A program made the position numbers and the translations under genes. This document shows, one piece after another, positions 44,100 to 57,500 of a stretch of 64,000 bases of DNA. Origin of the DNA: Gari tellinella (Eukaryota; Mollusca; Bivalvia; Cardiida; Psammobiidae); assembly GCA_922989275.2 (NCBI GenBank), contig OV277866.1, positions 78,094,328 to 78,158,327 of the forward strand. Direction: 5' to 3'. Under the pieces are notes generated by a model. It had not been told where the DNA came from. It searched no databases and was given only the letters and a program-made list of their open reading frames with translations. Position 1 is the stretch's first letter; the number at the start of each line of letters is the position of its first letter.

Positions 44100-44870
44100 T
44101 TGGTACGGTCAGTAGCAATCAATAATTAATTATAAATTAATCATTAACAACCACTGGGGGTTAAATCTGGGTTTAGGGGCGCCCAACCTCACTCTTATCT
44201 CCTATATTCATCTATAAAGACGAACAGTGTACATAAAATATAAACCCTGTTCCAAAACCTTACAATCAAAGACCATGTAGAAATAAAACATTTCCCGGTG
44301 AGCATGCCCCGGACCCTCTAGTAACAGTGTGTACACTAATCGGAGGGGGTAGGGATAGGCTTTTAGGCTAATAGCCGGAAGACAACGTCAAAAATATCCT
44401 ATATTATTAATTTGTTATTTTAAGTTGAACATTTACATGGATTATTATTAGTATTTTACCTGTTTTAAATGCGCAAAACGCCCCCAGATCGCACCAGAGG
44501 CCATGTAGGAATAAAATGTTCCAGGGGGAGCATGCCCCCGTACCCCCCTAGTAAGAGTGAGTATACTAATTAATAGGAGTGGTAGGATTGGAGTTGCAGT
44601 TTAATAGCTGGAAGGCAACCTGCCTAAAAATGTTATCTTAGATTAATGATTTGGGGTCATTTGGAGTCATTTTTTTTTACATAGATTTGTGTTCGCCTTA
44701 TACCTATTTGGAATGCTGGAAACACCCTCAGAATGCAACAGAGACCATCTAGATATAAAAAAAATCGGGGGAGCATGCCCCCGGACCACCCTAGTAAGAG
44801 TGTGTACATAAATTTTCTTGTGCCCACCCCTCAAATCGCAATTTGCTTCCTACGGGCCTGGGAGCTCTCA
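44100..44870. mobile_element. Repeat element with three GCATGCCCC units, terminus TACGGGCCTG
   Basis: Three related units of about 200 bp each contain AAACGCCCCCAGA and GAGCATGCCCCCGGACC (44300, 44528, 44770), ending with TTGCTTCCTACGGGCCTG. A matching unit start lies at 40052-40115, on the far side of the LINE at 40170, which suggests the LINE landed inside the first unit. Confidence 0.55.
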
Positions 44871-45353
44871 GCGGGATCTATTCTGTTTACTAAGAGAATT
44901 TTAAAGATCAAGCTGAAAAATACGTTGTTTAAGTGCCCTTATGAGAAGTTTCGTATCTCAAGAATAGTTAAATATATTCAAGAGACAAGGCAAAGCCGAA
45001 ATAAAACGATGTTACAACAAACAGCAACAATCTAGAACAGTGACATTTCGTATCAAAAGAGAAGGAGCATACCGTATATTTCTAGTATTGAAGAGTGGTG
45101 ACCACCTAAAGCAGGTTGAAAGTACAGCAGAATGCGTCTAAATGCGCATTCTGATCAAGTTGCTTTCAGACCGCTTCAAAAATATTCTATTAAGAAGACT
45201 CATACACATTACAAACAAAGAAGCTTAAAGAATGTTTGGTTGCAGATCAGACGATATGTTACGCGGGATCTGATCTGGATACACTTTATTTGCAAAAAAC
45301 AGTCAATTCGCCATCGGCAGGGTATGGAATAAACGTTTTTATCCGGGTATATG

Positions 45354-45532
45354 TCAATCCTGTATCCTGTGATTGGGACAGAATGGAATGTATCGAAGCC
45401 ATCGCCGTCGCGACAGCCACGCTGGCAGCCTCAAATCATAGACCTCGGGTCCCTCAAGATACTGCATGGTCGAATCCGGACCCTGTGTCTCTGGGGACTT
45501 CCAGGCGGCAATGCCCCTCTCTTTATCCGTGC
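45354..45532 (-). CDS. SLC23 terminal exon with stop
   Basis: Acceptor AATGCAG; begins TDKERGIAAWKS, continues EGPEVYDLRLPAWLSRRR and WLRYIPFCPNHRIQD, then TGA. This is the family's cytosolic C-terminal tail (E-E/K-RG...YD-x-P...YIP-x-CP). Confidence 0.9.
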
Positions 45533-48500
45533 CTGCATTTAATCAAATGAGACCAAAATTAAAGTACAATGTAATACTGCAAATACAAACAGTACATATT
45601 ACATCATTCGGTGGGGGCATGACTCGTACTCATGGAAACGTGACAATTTTATACAAATGAAAACTCACTATATGATGAAAACAACATTATGCGTCCAATT
45701 TCAGCTCAATATGTCAAAGCAGGTGCGAATGAAGGACGGAAAACGACGTATTCTAATATCATAAGTTACCAAAGGGACATCACTAACAGAGAAGTTAAAT
45801 GTGACGACAGACGTCACGACACGCAAACTCAATATGTGGTTGGTTTACCATATCAATCTCATATACCGATTCTCAACTTCCTTAAAAGCGCGGGAAACCT
45901 GGACGGACGGACATCGCCATACCATAATAAATCCCGTTTGAAGACGGGCATTTAAAAAGCAACCACAGCACTAGTATCACACAGTAATCTTAGATATTGA
46001 CAATTGATACAGTGGTGAATACACCATTCTTTGCCGTTTAAACGAAACGAAACGAAACGCAAACACGACACATTTAAATGACGACATTGACAAGTAATTG
46101 AACATTTTTAGTTTTATTTGATTGGCAAACAGTTTGGAGCCTGACTAGACGCTTGGTTACCCGGCCTCTGATCTGGTTCCAAACTGTTTACATTGGGACT
46201 TATTGTTGTTACATATTTAACACGTTTATCTGGATATAATAACGTCTTTTCATGATCAGAATGAGCGTTATGAATAAAATTACGAACACGAAAACGTGCA
46301 TTGTTTGCAATGGGACTACGTTTACAGGTTCATACTCAAAATTATCGTCCATTGCAAACAGTTTGAAGCCGTTTAACCCATTTGTGCCCAGTGGATTCTT
46401 CCATGTTCATATATTGGATTAGTCCATTTTTTATCAAAGGGATACCTGGTCAAAATTTTCCTTTTCATTTATATTGAAATTCCTATCAGCAAACAGTGTA
46501 GACTCGGATCAGACGCCGCATAATGCGGCGTCTGATCAGAGTCTACACTGTTTGCCTATGTCCCATATATGGGATCATGGGCACAAATGGGTTAACCCAA
46601 TACTGTAAACATTTTGGAAAACAGGTCAGACGAACGAGTAACGGCCTCTGATAAGGCTCTAAACCGTTTACCACTCAGATTAAAACTGATTGATAACATT
46701 TTCAAAAAGAGTTGCATGTGTTACATTTAGTTACATTGTGTTTACGTTTGCTTTCGTTTAAGCAGGAAGAATAACATCGTCTATAAACTGTAGCTTCATC
46801 AGCCTTTTATACCCTCGCACAGCAAAGTCGGTGCATATTGTTTTGTTCTGTCTGTTTGTCTGTCTGTCCAAAACTTTATCTTTGGCAAACAGATAGAAAA
46901 TTTCATATTTGGCATGTGTACTCAGATCAGGTAGCTTTTGTTCGGTACAATGTGGGTTATGTGAGCGACAGTCAATGTTATTGAGAGGTCAAATAGATAG
47001 AACTTAACCTAGGGCATAACTTTGGAACTGTATGTGACAGATATATGTCCTTATAGAACTCAAGAAGTTCATTGAGCTCAGTGCAAACTGGACCATGTCA
47101 GACGAATGTCAATGCCATTTAGAGGAGGTCATTTTTGTTTCTCAATAAACGCGTTTACGCTTAAAACTATTATTTCTATTGCAAACGGTTTGGGGCCAGA
47201 TCAGACGCCGGGTAACGCGGCGTCTGATCAGGCTCCAAACTGTTTTCCACCAAGATAAACATAAATTATCAGAATTGTCCAAAAGTTGCACTTTTCTACG
47301 TTTTAGTGTTTTCTCGTTTGCGTTTTGTTTCGTTTTTAAAAACGGGAAAGAATAACGTTTTCTCCACTGTAACATCAAGGGGCATGGTGTTTCGCAAACA
47401 CAATTTGAAGCAACGTACCAGGAACAGTGTTGTCAAGAAAACATGCAAGAAAGCAGCCGACAAAGTTTGGATTTCCTGCAAACATGGAAAGAACCTGGTC
47501 TACTCTTCTATAACCTGTAATAAAAGATGACATAGCGTTTGTATCCATTTGTGTAATTCCTCCGCAACGGTATGATTCCTTGAGCTATTTGCAAACGTTG
47601 TAAAATTCTGACCAGGAAACTGTTTGGCACTCATTACAATATATGTTTATTCAATTTACTTAAAATCTAAATTGAGAAATAAAAGCAGACGATTTTTTTT
47701 AAAGCGAATGACGCTCTGTCAGTGATTTGGAAATTTGTGGACCATACTTAAAACTGGTTCTTGATACCATATATGTCACCCCCCATGAAAGCTATAGTGT
47801 CGTTATTGTCATTTCCATTATCATTATTTTTTATTAATATTATTGTTTTAAACATTTCGAAGACACGACGTCATGTAAATTATCATGTTACATGTAAGGG
47901 CTCTATTGGGTACAGGTATCTGCTTATTGGAAGTGAATGGACAAAAAAAACCTTATATTTTTCAATCGTTTTGTCATACAACAGCTTGTTATCTGTCTAA
48001 AAGGCCATGTTCGCCAAATCTCAACAAGAAATACAGTGGAGAAAACGTTATTCTTTCCCGTTTAAAAGAAACGAAGCGCAAACGCAAAACACTAAAACGT
48101 AGAAAAGTGCAAACTTTGGACAATTCTAATAATTCATGTTTATCTTGGTGGTAAACAGTTTGGAGCCTGATCAGACGCCGGGTGACCCGGCGTCTGATCG
48201 GGCTCCAACCTGTTTGCAATGGAAATAATAATTTTAGCGTTAACGCGTTTATTGGGAAAGAATAACGTTTTCTCCATTGTATAAAAAGCTTACATGATAG
48301 GTGACTGTTTAACGTTTACCATGCTATCTGCGGATAATTTTGCCACAGAGATAACCTTTGCAAGCAGTTTGGATCCTAATGACACGACGTGCAACGCCGT
48401 GTCTCGTCATGATCTACACTGTTTGAAACACTGACCATGTTTTGAAACGAAATTTGGAAAAATGTATTTTATAACAGAAGGGACGACAATTGTTGCAGAA

Positions 48501-51500
48501 AAAATCCAAGCATGCAAATAGTTAATGCAGGACACAGTCTGTAATGCTAAAACTCCACCAATGTTATAATAATAATAATAATATACCAAGTTAAAGTCTA
48601 CTCGCTCAGCCGACTGTACATATACTCCCCTGATCATTGAGCTATCTTGCCTACAATATTGAGCACTGCTAACATATGGCGCAGTCAAATGCAGCCGCAG
48701 TACCGACTCAGACCCTTCACAGGTACCCATTTTAACCCCTGGGTGGAGAGGAGCAATTCGCGGTACATGTCTTGCTCAAGGACACTCCTGTACATCATCG
48801 GGAATTTAGAAAAAATCCCCTAGTCAGACCGCTGGTCCGGCGGGGGATCGAACTCACGACCCCTGGTACCGTAGTCCAATGGTGTAAATGGTGTTATCCT
48901 GGATAAGCTACATATATTATGTACCATATGTCTAAAACGACACCAAATTCAACTTCAGAATGACTAGCAATCGTTCTTTATCCAGAAACACCTCAAAAAC
49001 GAACTCTGTTGATAGTCCGGAGTTGTTTCATAGGTTTGACTCTTGTCGTATTGACGGAACTCGACTGTAATCGTGTTCGATGGTGTTTTTTTTCCATAGA
49101 ATTGTTTATGAACAGCGGAGAAGACGTTATTATTCCCCTATTGATATAAACGTGTTTGTAGCAATGCTTTTTATTGCAAACAGTTTGGAGCCCAATCAGA
49201 CGCCAGCTACATGTAACCCGACGTCTAATGCGGCTCCAAACTGTTTGCAATTCAGATTGAAAAACATGCAATTCGTCAAAATTTTCCAAAAGGTTGTCAT
49301 TTTCAGCATTATACTACATTACGTCTACGATCAGTTACATTTAAGTTCTTCACTAGTTATTTGCAAAAAGTTTAGATCCTGATCAAGGACTGCGTAACGC
49401 GGCGTCTGACCACGGTCCAAACTGCTCGACACTCATTTCAATATTTCTTATGTCAAATTATCTAAAATTAAATTTGAGAAATAAACCCAGATTGTTTTAA
49501 AATTGATGACGTCATAGCAATAGCGGGGTTAAGCGGGAAAGAATGACGTCGTGTCAGTAGCGTGTTCAGATTGCGAGTTGGCTACCGGTCTGAAATACAG
49601 TGGAGAAGACGTATTTCTTTCATTCAAACGCAAACGCATTGTAAAGAAATATAGAAAATGACAACTTTTTGTCTAATCTCACAACAAATTTTAATCTGAG
49701 TGGCAAACAGTTTGGAGCCTGATCAGACGCCGGGTAACCCGGCGTCTGATCTGTCTCCAAACAGTTTGCAATTAAAATAAAAGTTTAAGCGAAACGGGGG
49801 TTATTTGGAAAGAAAACGTTTTCTCTATTGTACTCTGCACGCTGCACACGGGGCACAAACTGATAACCTAAACAGCAAACAGAACTGATATTGAACACGC
49901 TACAGATATGTACCTGTTTGTATTGCCTCCCCGTTTGCCTCTGTCCATGAAGGTACAAGCAGACCTATAAACACTGCCATACCGATGATTGAGAGATTCC
50001 GGGTGGACGAAAGATCCACGACCCTTAAGTTGGAGAGATTCACACCGACGAAGACTCCTATGATGGTGATGACGCTGCCGCCAAGCACGGGGTATGGGAT
50101 ACTTATGAAGATGGCCATCACCTTGGCCAACATGCCGAACACTATGTACATTAGGGACATTGTTATAAACACACGCCTGCTCGCAACCTAGAGGAGAAGA
50201 AAGTGGCTCCATAAATAACAGCGGATTTAAAGTAAAACCTCTCTCTATCGGCAACTAAATTTGGTTAATTATTGGGTGTTTAAGGCAGGTGACTGCTTAA
50301 AGCAAGGTGACAGTGAAACAGAAAGCTCCTTTAGGAGCTTTCAGTTTCACTGTCACCTTGTTTTAAGTTGCCACCTGTCTTTTATACAATCAATTATCCT
50401 TTGATTTAGTGGTCGTAATAGAGAGGTTTTACTGTAAGTTATAAAATCCGTTTGAACGAAAACTGAAATCACACGTTTTGAAAAATAGAGAAAAAGACTG
50501 TTTGAAAATGAAATTGGGAATATTATCCTTAAAATTAACCCATTCAACAATATGTCCCTGTATTGAATACTTTAGGATATTTTCCTGATCCGGATCAAAA
50601 CGGTTTGTCACATTGTAAATATAGTTAAAGAAGACATAACTATGACTATATAGGTTATTTTACTCAGAGCAATAGGTTTTTTTCCCTTTACCATGGAATT
50701 TTCGGAGATGTCACATCCCCTTCATCGGCAATACTATATACTGCACTGGCTTGGATCACATGACCGGTGAGTGGTCACGTGATACGAGGAGACCGTCGTA
50801 CACCCGCAGTAGCTTCAGTCCCTCGTTCCTGTTAAGTGATGGCTTGCACTGTTTGATTTCTATTGCCGTCTTTACTTTCCTTTTCCAAAAAATGTCTTCC
50901 AAGGGTAAGACTTTAGTTTTGTCTGGTTTGATCTTATGCCCAGTAGCCTCGCAGTGTTCACGAATAGCAGAGGATGTTCTTGTTATATGTTCTTTAACTC
51001 TAGTGTCTAATTGTCTAGCTGTCTCGCCCACATAATCATTTTCACAGTCCTCACACTGGATTTGATATATAACACCACACTTTTTCATTTTGTCTGTGCG
51101 TGACCACTCACCGGTCATGTGATCCAAGCCAGTGCAGTCTTGCCGATGAAGGGGATGTGACATCTCCGAAAATTCCAAGGTAAAGGAAAAAAACCTATTG
51201 CTCTGAGTAAAAGAACCTATACTCATGCCTGATCCAGAGCAGAGAAACCTCTTTGGAAAGACATAACTAATTTTAGTATTTAGGCATAAAATATTTTAGC
51301 AGAAAACGATTCACTTAATTTTGAACGATCATGTTTGTCAATCATTTTAAATTCATTCTAGAGTTACCCAGCGTCTTATCTGGCTCAAACTGTTTGCAAT
51401 GGGCATCATTGTTTCACCATAAACGCTATTATTATGACAAAATAACGTATTATTTACTGTAATGGTACCTTTGTCATGCCAATGGCCCCTATATTACCAC

Positions 51501-54500
51501 CGTATGTGGTTGTAGCATGCCCACACCCCATAATACCGGACAGGGCGCTACATAACCCCTCTATCGCTATGCCCCTGTTCGTGGCGTACTTTGGCGGCGT
51601 TGGCACTCTACACATGGCGGCGGTGGCGTAATAATCTCCTATTGAGTCCAATATAGACGTAATAGTGGCCATGAAAAAACCAACCAGACAACTCACGCTA
51701 AACAGTGGTGATCCAAACTGGCCTGAAAGGTTATAGAAATGAATATATAAGAGCAACGTGTTGCGGTGTTCAACAGTTGAGAAAACGTTATATTCTTTCC
51801 CACATACCACGTTTCAAACGCGTTTTAAACGCGTTATGCGTTTACATGTGCATATAAACGCGTTCTCTCCGTTTATAAACGCAAGGGAGATAATCCATGT
51901 CGGTCAAGTTTTCCCATTCAGAACTTATTCCTTATTTCAGCAAAAATAGCGTTTATCCGTCTTTTATATATATCTGAGCTAATTTTGATCAATGTACAGT
52001 AGATACTTGTTGTTATACATTGTTAAGGCACACTATCTATATATATATTTTTTAAAAAAACCAACGTGTTCAGCCTCATTTCGTTCACTTAAACGTGTTA
52101 TACAACTTGTGTCAACCTAAAATCCCTCAGATGTTAAGCTGCGGAATATGTGTCATCTGCTTTACCTTTCGCAATTTAAAATCCTTTTGTGATTTATTAA
52201 TCAAAATTTCTGCGGTGTAAGATCTTGGGCATAAACGGGAAGAATGGCATTATTTGAGATTTTAAATTCTACACGTACCTTCTGCAAAATAAATCCATAT
52301 AGCCTTTAAATCACACACTGGATTCTAACTTTCTAAAGGTACCCATTTTAGATAGCCAGAAGTGCCGATGGACTGTCATGAGCAACTTCCTGTCATAAAA
52401 TCCCTACTAAGGCTGGTATTAAACGGTAGTTTGCGCAATACAGCCTCCCCGCTGAGATTTCCTCGCTCTATCTCAGTAAAACAGTATTTATTTGATCTTG
52501 ACTAACTGCATAATAAGTGATGCAATTTAGACCGGTTCATAGCAGGGAGGAGATTTTCGAACCGTGTAATTGATTGGAGCCATCTCAGACGCCGAGTTAC
52601 TAATCACTTAATCTGAACCAATGCTTGGATCCATATCATAGACCGAGTTACTCAGTTTGTGGTCTGCGTCAATGATTCGATCCAGATCAGACGCCGATTT
52701 ACTAAGCATGACTGGATGTTATTATTGGTGACTGAATACCTTTCGGGGTTTTTCATTCGTATAATTGATCGGTCTCGATAATAAGAAATGTATGCCGATT
52801 GAAACGCATTTATGAACGCATAATCCGCGTATAAACGCAAAGTCCACTTAGAAACGAAATTACAGGAAATTTTTAATCGGTATGGTAAAAGTGACTTTAT
52901 TACCAGAATAATCAGTGATGTTTCATCTGATGAGTCCTTACTAGAAGAGACACGGTCCATTTTGTTTGACGAAGTTCGTTCTCTGACTGAATACCCTTAT
53001 CCTGCAAAAACTGAAATGAAGAGACGAATATGCAGGCGCAAGGGCGAAAGCGTTCCGTATAAATTAGCCGCTGACATATATAATCTTGTGAATGTGTTGG
53101 ACGGGGGTCCTTTTGAGGAATTAAGAGACTTGCTCAATGTGCCTAAGGCAAATAGTTTGCGATCTGACATCAACTCGTCAATGTGCGGCACGCAAAAGAA
53201 TGCATCTAACATAGACATACTTTCATCTACGATAGCTGATATTCAGGCAGATCTCATCCGCGTGAAGCAAGAGAACAAGCGTCTCTCTGCAACACTGTCG
53301 AAAGAAATAACAGCAATTAAGAGCAACATCAGTGAGATGCGCAAAGAGGCTGAGCAGAACATTCAGAACGTGAGGGATATGATTAATGACAATACCCAAA
53401 CTTTAAACCGCATCTCAGATGAAAAGAGTTCGGGCATCACGAGATTGAAGAGCGATATTAAACTTGTGAGGGCGGAATTGGTCTCTAATAGTGACGAAAT
53501 CGAACGCTCTCTTAGAAGCTCACATGACAAAATCGACAGTCAGTCGAAAAATATGGAGAAAAGACTGAACAGAATTGAACAGCGAGTAAAAGAGAAACTG
53601 GACACCCTTAACTCTCAACAATACTCAAGTCCAAATGCTAAACAAAAAGACTCGGCTATCAAAGGTACTAGATTTGCACCTTCAGAGTTGCACCCTGGGG
53701 ATAGCGGAAACAGCCGAAGAAATAGTTCCGACATACAAGGATCGAGTCAGTCGTCTGGCGTTACTGTCCCCGTCGTCAAAGAAACGGAATCGAGCCAAGG
53801 AGAAGGGTTCAAGGCACAGCCGATAGGAGATATCCAACCATCTGGCAGTAAGCAGCTGTATCATAAAATGACTGAAAATGGACCTCGATTTGTACGTGAA
53901 AACGATCAGCCGAAACAGAAGGCTTCATATAGTGATGTCACTAAAAATAGCCGTCAAAGCGAGACAACTCAGACGCATAGAACAGACAGGGTTACGCAGC
54001 GTGACTCGGGGATAAGTGCTCCACGTAGTGATAATCAATCAATTCCTACTATTTTAACCCCAGTGTCAAATACAAATAATGATAAGAATCTGCATGGGTC
54101 GACTGATCCGTCGGTTTTGCAATCTGATTTTGACGATTTCATTAAACATGTTCGCAAAAAGACAAAACGCTTTTATGTAGGCCGATTCAAACCAGGTATT
54201 ACTGTAGAGTGTATCAAACACTATATAGAGGGCAATGGTGGACCCAAGGTAGACCGGATTAACTTATTCAGACCGAGAAACGGGTTTGATGTGTTTTTGC
54301 GCGTTAGCGTAGAAGTCGAAAACTGTAGTGTTTTAACAGATCCATACTTTTGGCCAGACAATATAAAGTGTCGACCATGGTACTCAAAGAACAGTTATTC
54401 TAAGCACGTGCGCACGAGCAATACGGGAGAGTCACGTGATGGATATCAGCCGCATAGGCGTAATGAGCAGTCTAGTATCTCCTGATTAGACTAGCACTGA

Positions 54501-57500
54501 TATTTTGAGTTGAAAAAACTTCTGCTTCAATTAACATGAAAACTATATTTGTTGTACTGTGTTTATATTACTTAATGCAATGCTTAAATCTATGTACATG
54601 GAATGCGAGTGGACTAATGTCTAGTGCGTTTTATCTCAGCAATTTATTGCTGGAGAAAGATATTCATATTTGTGGTATTTCAGAACATTGGTTGTTTAGT
54701 CATGATCTGCACTTTTTGAACAGCATACAAATTGACTATAACGGTTTTGGCAAATCCGACGCTACCCTTTCTTTACCAAGCAATAGACGTGTTGGTAAGG
54801 GCGGGGTAGCGATAATTTGGCATAAACGATTTAATGATCTAGTTACTCCACTTGATATAGACAATGACAGAATAACCGGTGTTCAAGTACAATTGTCCAA
54901 GGTAAATTTTATGTATGTGTTTCAGGTTTATTTACCTTGCACGAACCACCCTACTCAATACTACCGGGATCTGATGTGCATTTTACATGATATTGTCAAT
55001 GCATATGCAGACAAAAAGGTAGAATTGTAGTTATGGGTGATTTTAACACTAATTTAAATGGTAAGTCGTTTTATAGGCAAAACGACACACGTAGTCGAGA
55101 GTTAATTGCTTTTATGGATACAAACAATCTCTTTGCTATTGATTTGTTACATACATGTACAGGGGCACACTCTTCTTTTGTCTCATATGATGGGAAACAC
55201 GAGTCTCTGATTGACCATGTTCTACTCTCATGCGAGTCAATGGATTTAGTAAACAGTTGTACAGTTGTAGATGATAACTGTCTGAATGTATCATCTCACA
55301 GGCCCATCGTGTTTTCTTTGCAGATTCCCCAGAATAGCAACTGTAAGAATGAAACTGTATTTCAACCCATTAAGTGGAATGCTGCTAATGACAGCGATAT
55401 TATTAATTACTCTAATATTCTGTCGCAATCATTATTATGTGAGTTAAACTTAAACACATTAGACGTTAGTCATGAAAGTGTAGATATGCTTTACAGTTGT
55501 ATTGTTAAGTGTACCAGCATTGCGTCCGAGGCTTACCTCCCCTATAAGTGTTATCGCCCTTATCTAAAGCCTTACTGGAACCAATCTTTGAAGGATCTGC
55601 ATGCTTTAATGAGACTTAAGCGGAGTGAATGGGTAGCAGATGGCAAACCACATTCGGGTGTTTCTCTTTCGTTTTTGAATTACAAGTCCGCAAAATGCGA
55701 GTTTCGACGATGTCACAGAAACACAGTAAGTGAGTATTTGCGCGAGATGAATGACGAGATTGACCGAGCTGCAGGTGTTGACTGTGGATTGTTTTGGCGT
55801 CTGTTTAATGCTAGGAAAAATGACAAGATTCTACGAACAGGCTGTGAAATTAAATTTGATGGTGTAACGGTTCGGGATTCTGAGAATATGGCATTTGCAT
55901 GGGGAAAGTATTTCTCGGAGTTGTATTCAGATACAGAAAACGCATGTTACGACAATGAGTTCTTTGATCAGGTAACGAGCACTATGAATAATTTGAAACA
56001 TACTCGTTTTGTAGTAAATGACAAAATTATTAACTGTGACACTTTGAATGGTCTTGTAATGAAACTTAAGAGAAACAAGATGTGCGGAGTGGATGCTATT
56101 TATAATGAGCATTTGATATACGGTGGTAATATTATGGTGGAATATATAACCACTCTGTATAATATGATGTTTAAATTGTCCTATGTTCCTATTGACCTTA
56201 AAAGGGGAGTTATAGTGACTTTGCATAAAGGGGGAGGTAAGCCGAAAAATGATCCAAAGAATTATCGTGCTATTACTCTATCGTCGTCTATTTTGAAGTT
56301 GTATGAAAGTGTTTTGCTTAACAGGTTAAAAGCTGATATGAACATGAATGTTCATGGTCTACAAGGCGGCTTTCAACAAAACAAAAGCTGCATTATGACA
56401 TCATTTATGTTAAGGGAGGCAGTTTCATATAGTTTTGAAAATGATAGTACAATGTATGCTTGTTTCCTTGATGCAAGACAGGCATTTGACCGGGTGTGGC
56501 ATGATGGTCTGTTTTACAAACTGCACATGTATGGTGTACCGTTACCTTTATTGTCAAATGTTATTGAAATGCACACTGATATGTCTAGTTGTGTATTGCA
56601 TAAAGGATACAAGTCAGGTTGGTTCCCTATCAAGCAGGGTACCAGACAAGGGGGCGTGTGGTCGCCATTTCTGTACATCTGCTTCATTAACGAATTAATC
56701 GTTAAGCTAGAGCAGCTAGACGTTGGATTTTCAATAGGTAAAGACAACAGTTTTTGCGCCCCCACAGTTGCGGACGATATGCTTCTGTTGTCATTATCTA
56801 AAAGATCGCTACAGTTAATGTTAAATGAATGTTACCGTTACTCATGTCTCTGGAGATACCAATACAACTCCAATAAGTGTGGCATTTTAATGTTTAACAG
56901 TAGGAAACATAGACAGAGACATGATAATGAAACTTCCTTTTTCCTTGGAACGGATCTTTTACCCACAGTGCAGAACTACAGGCATCTTGGTATTCTCCTT
57001 GATGGAAATTCAAAATCTCAGTATATTGTTAAGGATTGTTGCAATAAATTAAGGGGTACGTTTTTTAGTTTAACTAACTACGGCCTCGGTGATAATGGGT
57101 TACAGCCCTCCAGCTGCAAGCGTATTTATAACGCAGTAGTTTTACCTAAGGCATTGTACGGGTGCGAATGTTGGCCTCAATTAAGCAAGACAGACTTACT
57201 AACGATTGAGCGCGCTCATCGCTTATGTCTTAAGTATATACAGGGTCTAAATCCAAGAACAAGTACAGACTGCGTTATAAGTATGCTTGACTGCCTACCT
57301 ATTGAGTTGGAGATTGAACGTAGAAAACTCATACTATTCGGTCAACTGTGTAGACTTGATGATGAATGTGCAATAAAATCTATGTTTTTATTTAGATTAA
57401 GCTCATATTTGTTAAATAAGGTTCACATTGGGTTCATGCCAGATATTGATAGTATTTTGACCAGATATGGTTTGAAACAGTTTATGCTGACATATGTATC

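Noticed and set aside
45689..45955. 88-codon plus-strand frame as a gene
   Set aside because: No motif, lies in an SLC23 intron, and the 3' part looks like a dispersed repeat end.
48840..48905. Functional tRNA gene on the minus strand
   Set aside because: A B box is present, but no acceptor stem pairing or A box was found, and it is followed by a SINE body with an (ATT)n tail.
49868..50254. 128-codon minus-strand frame over an SLC23 exon
   Set aside because: Out of frame with the recognisable transporter exon 49914-50187 and without motifs.
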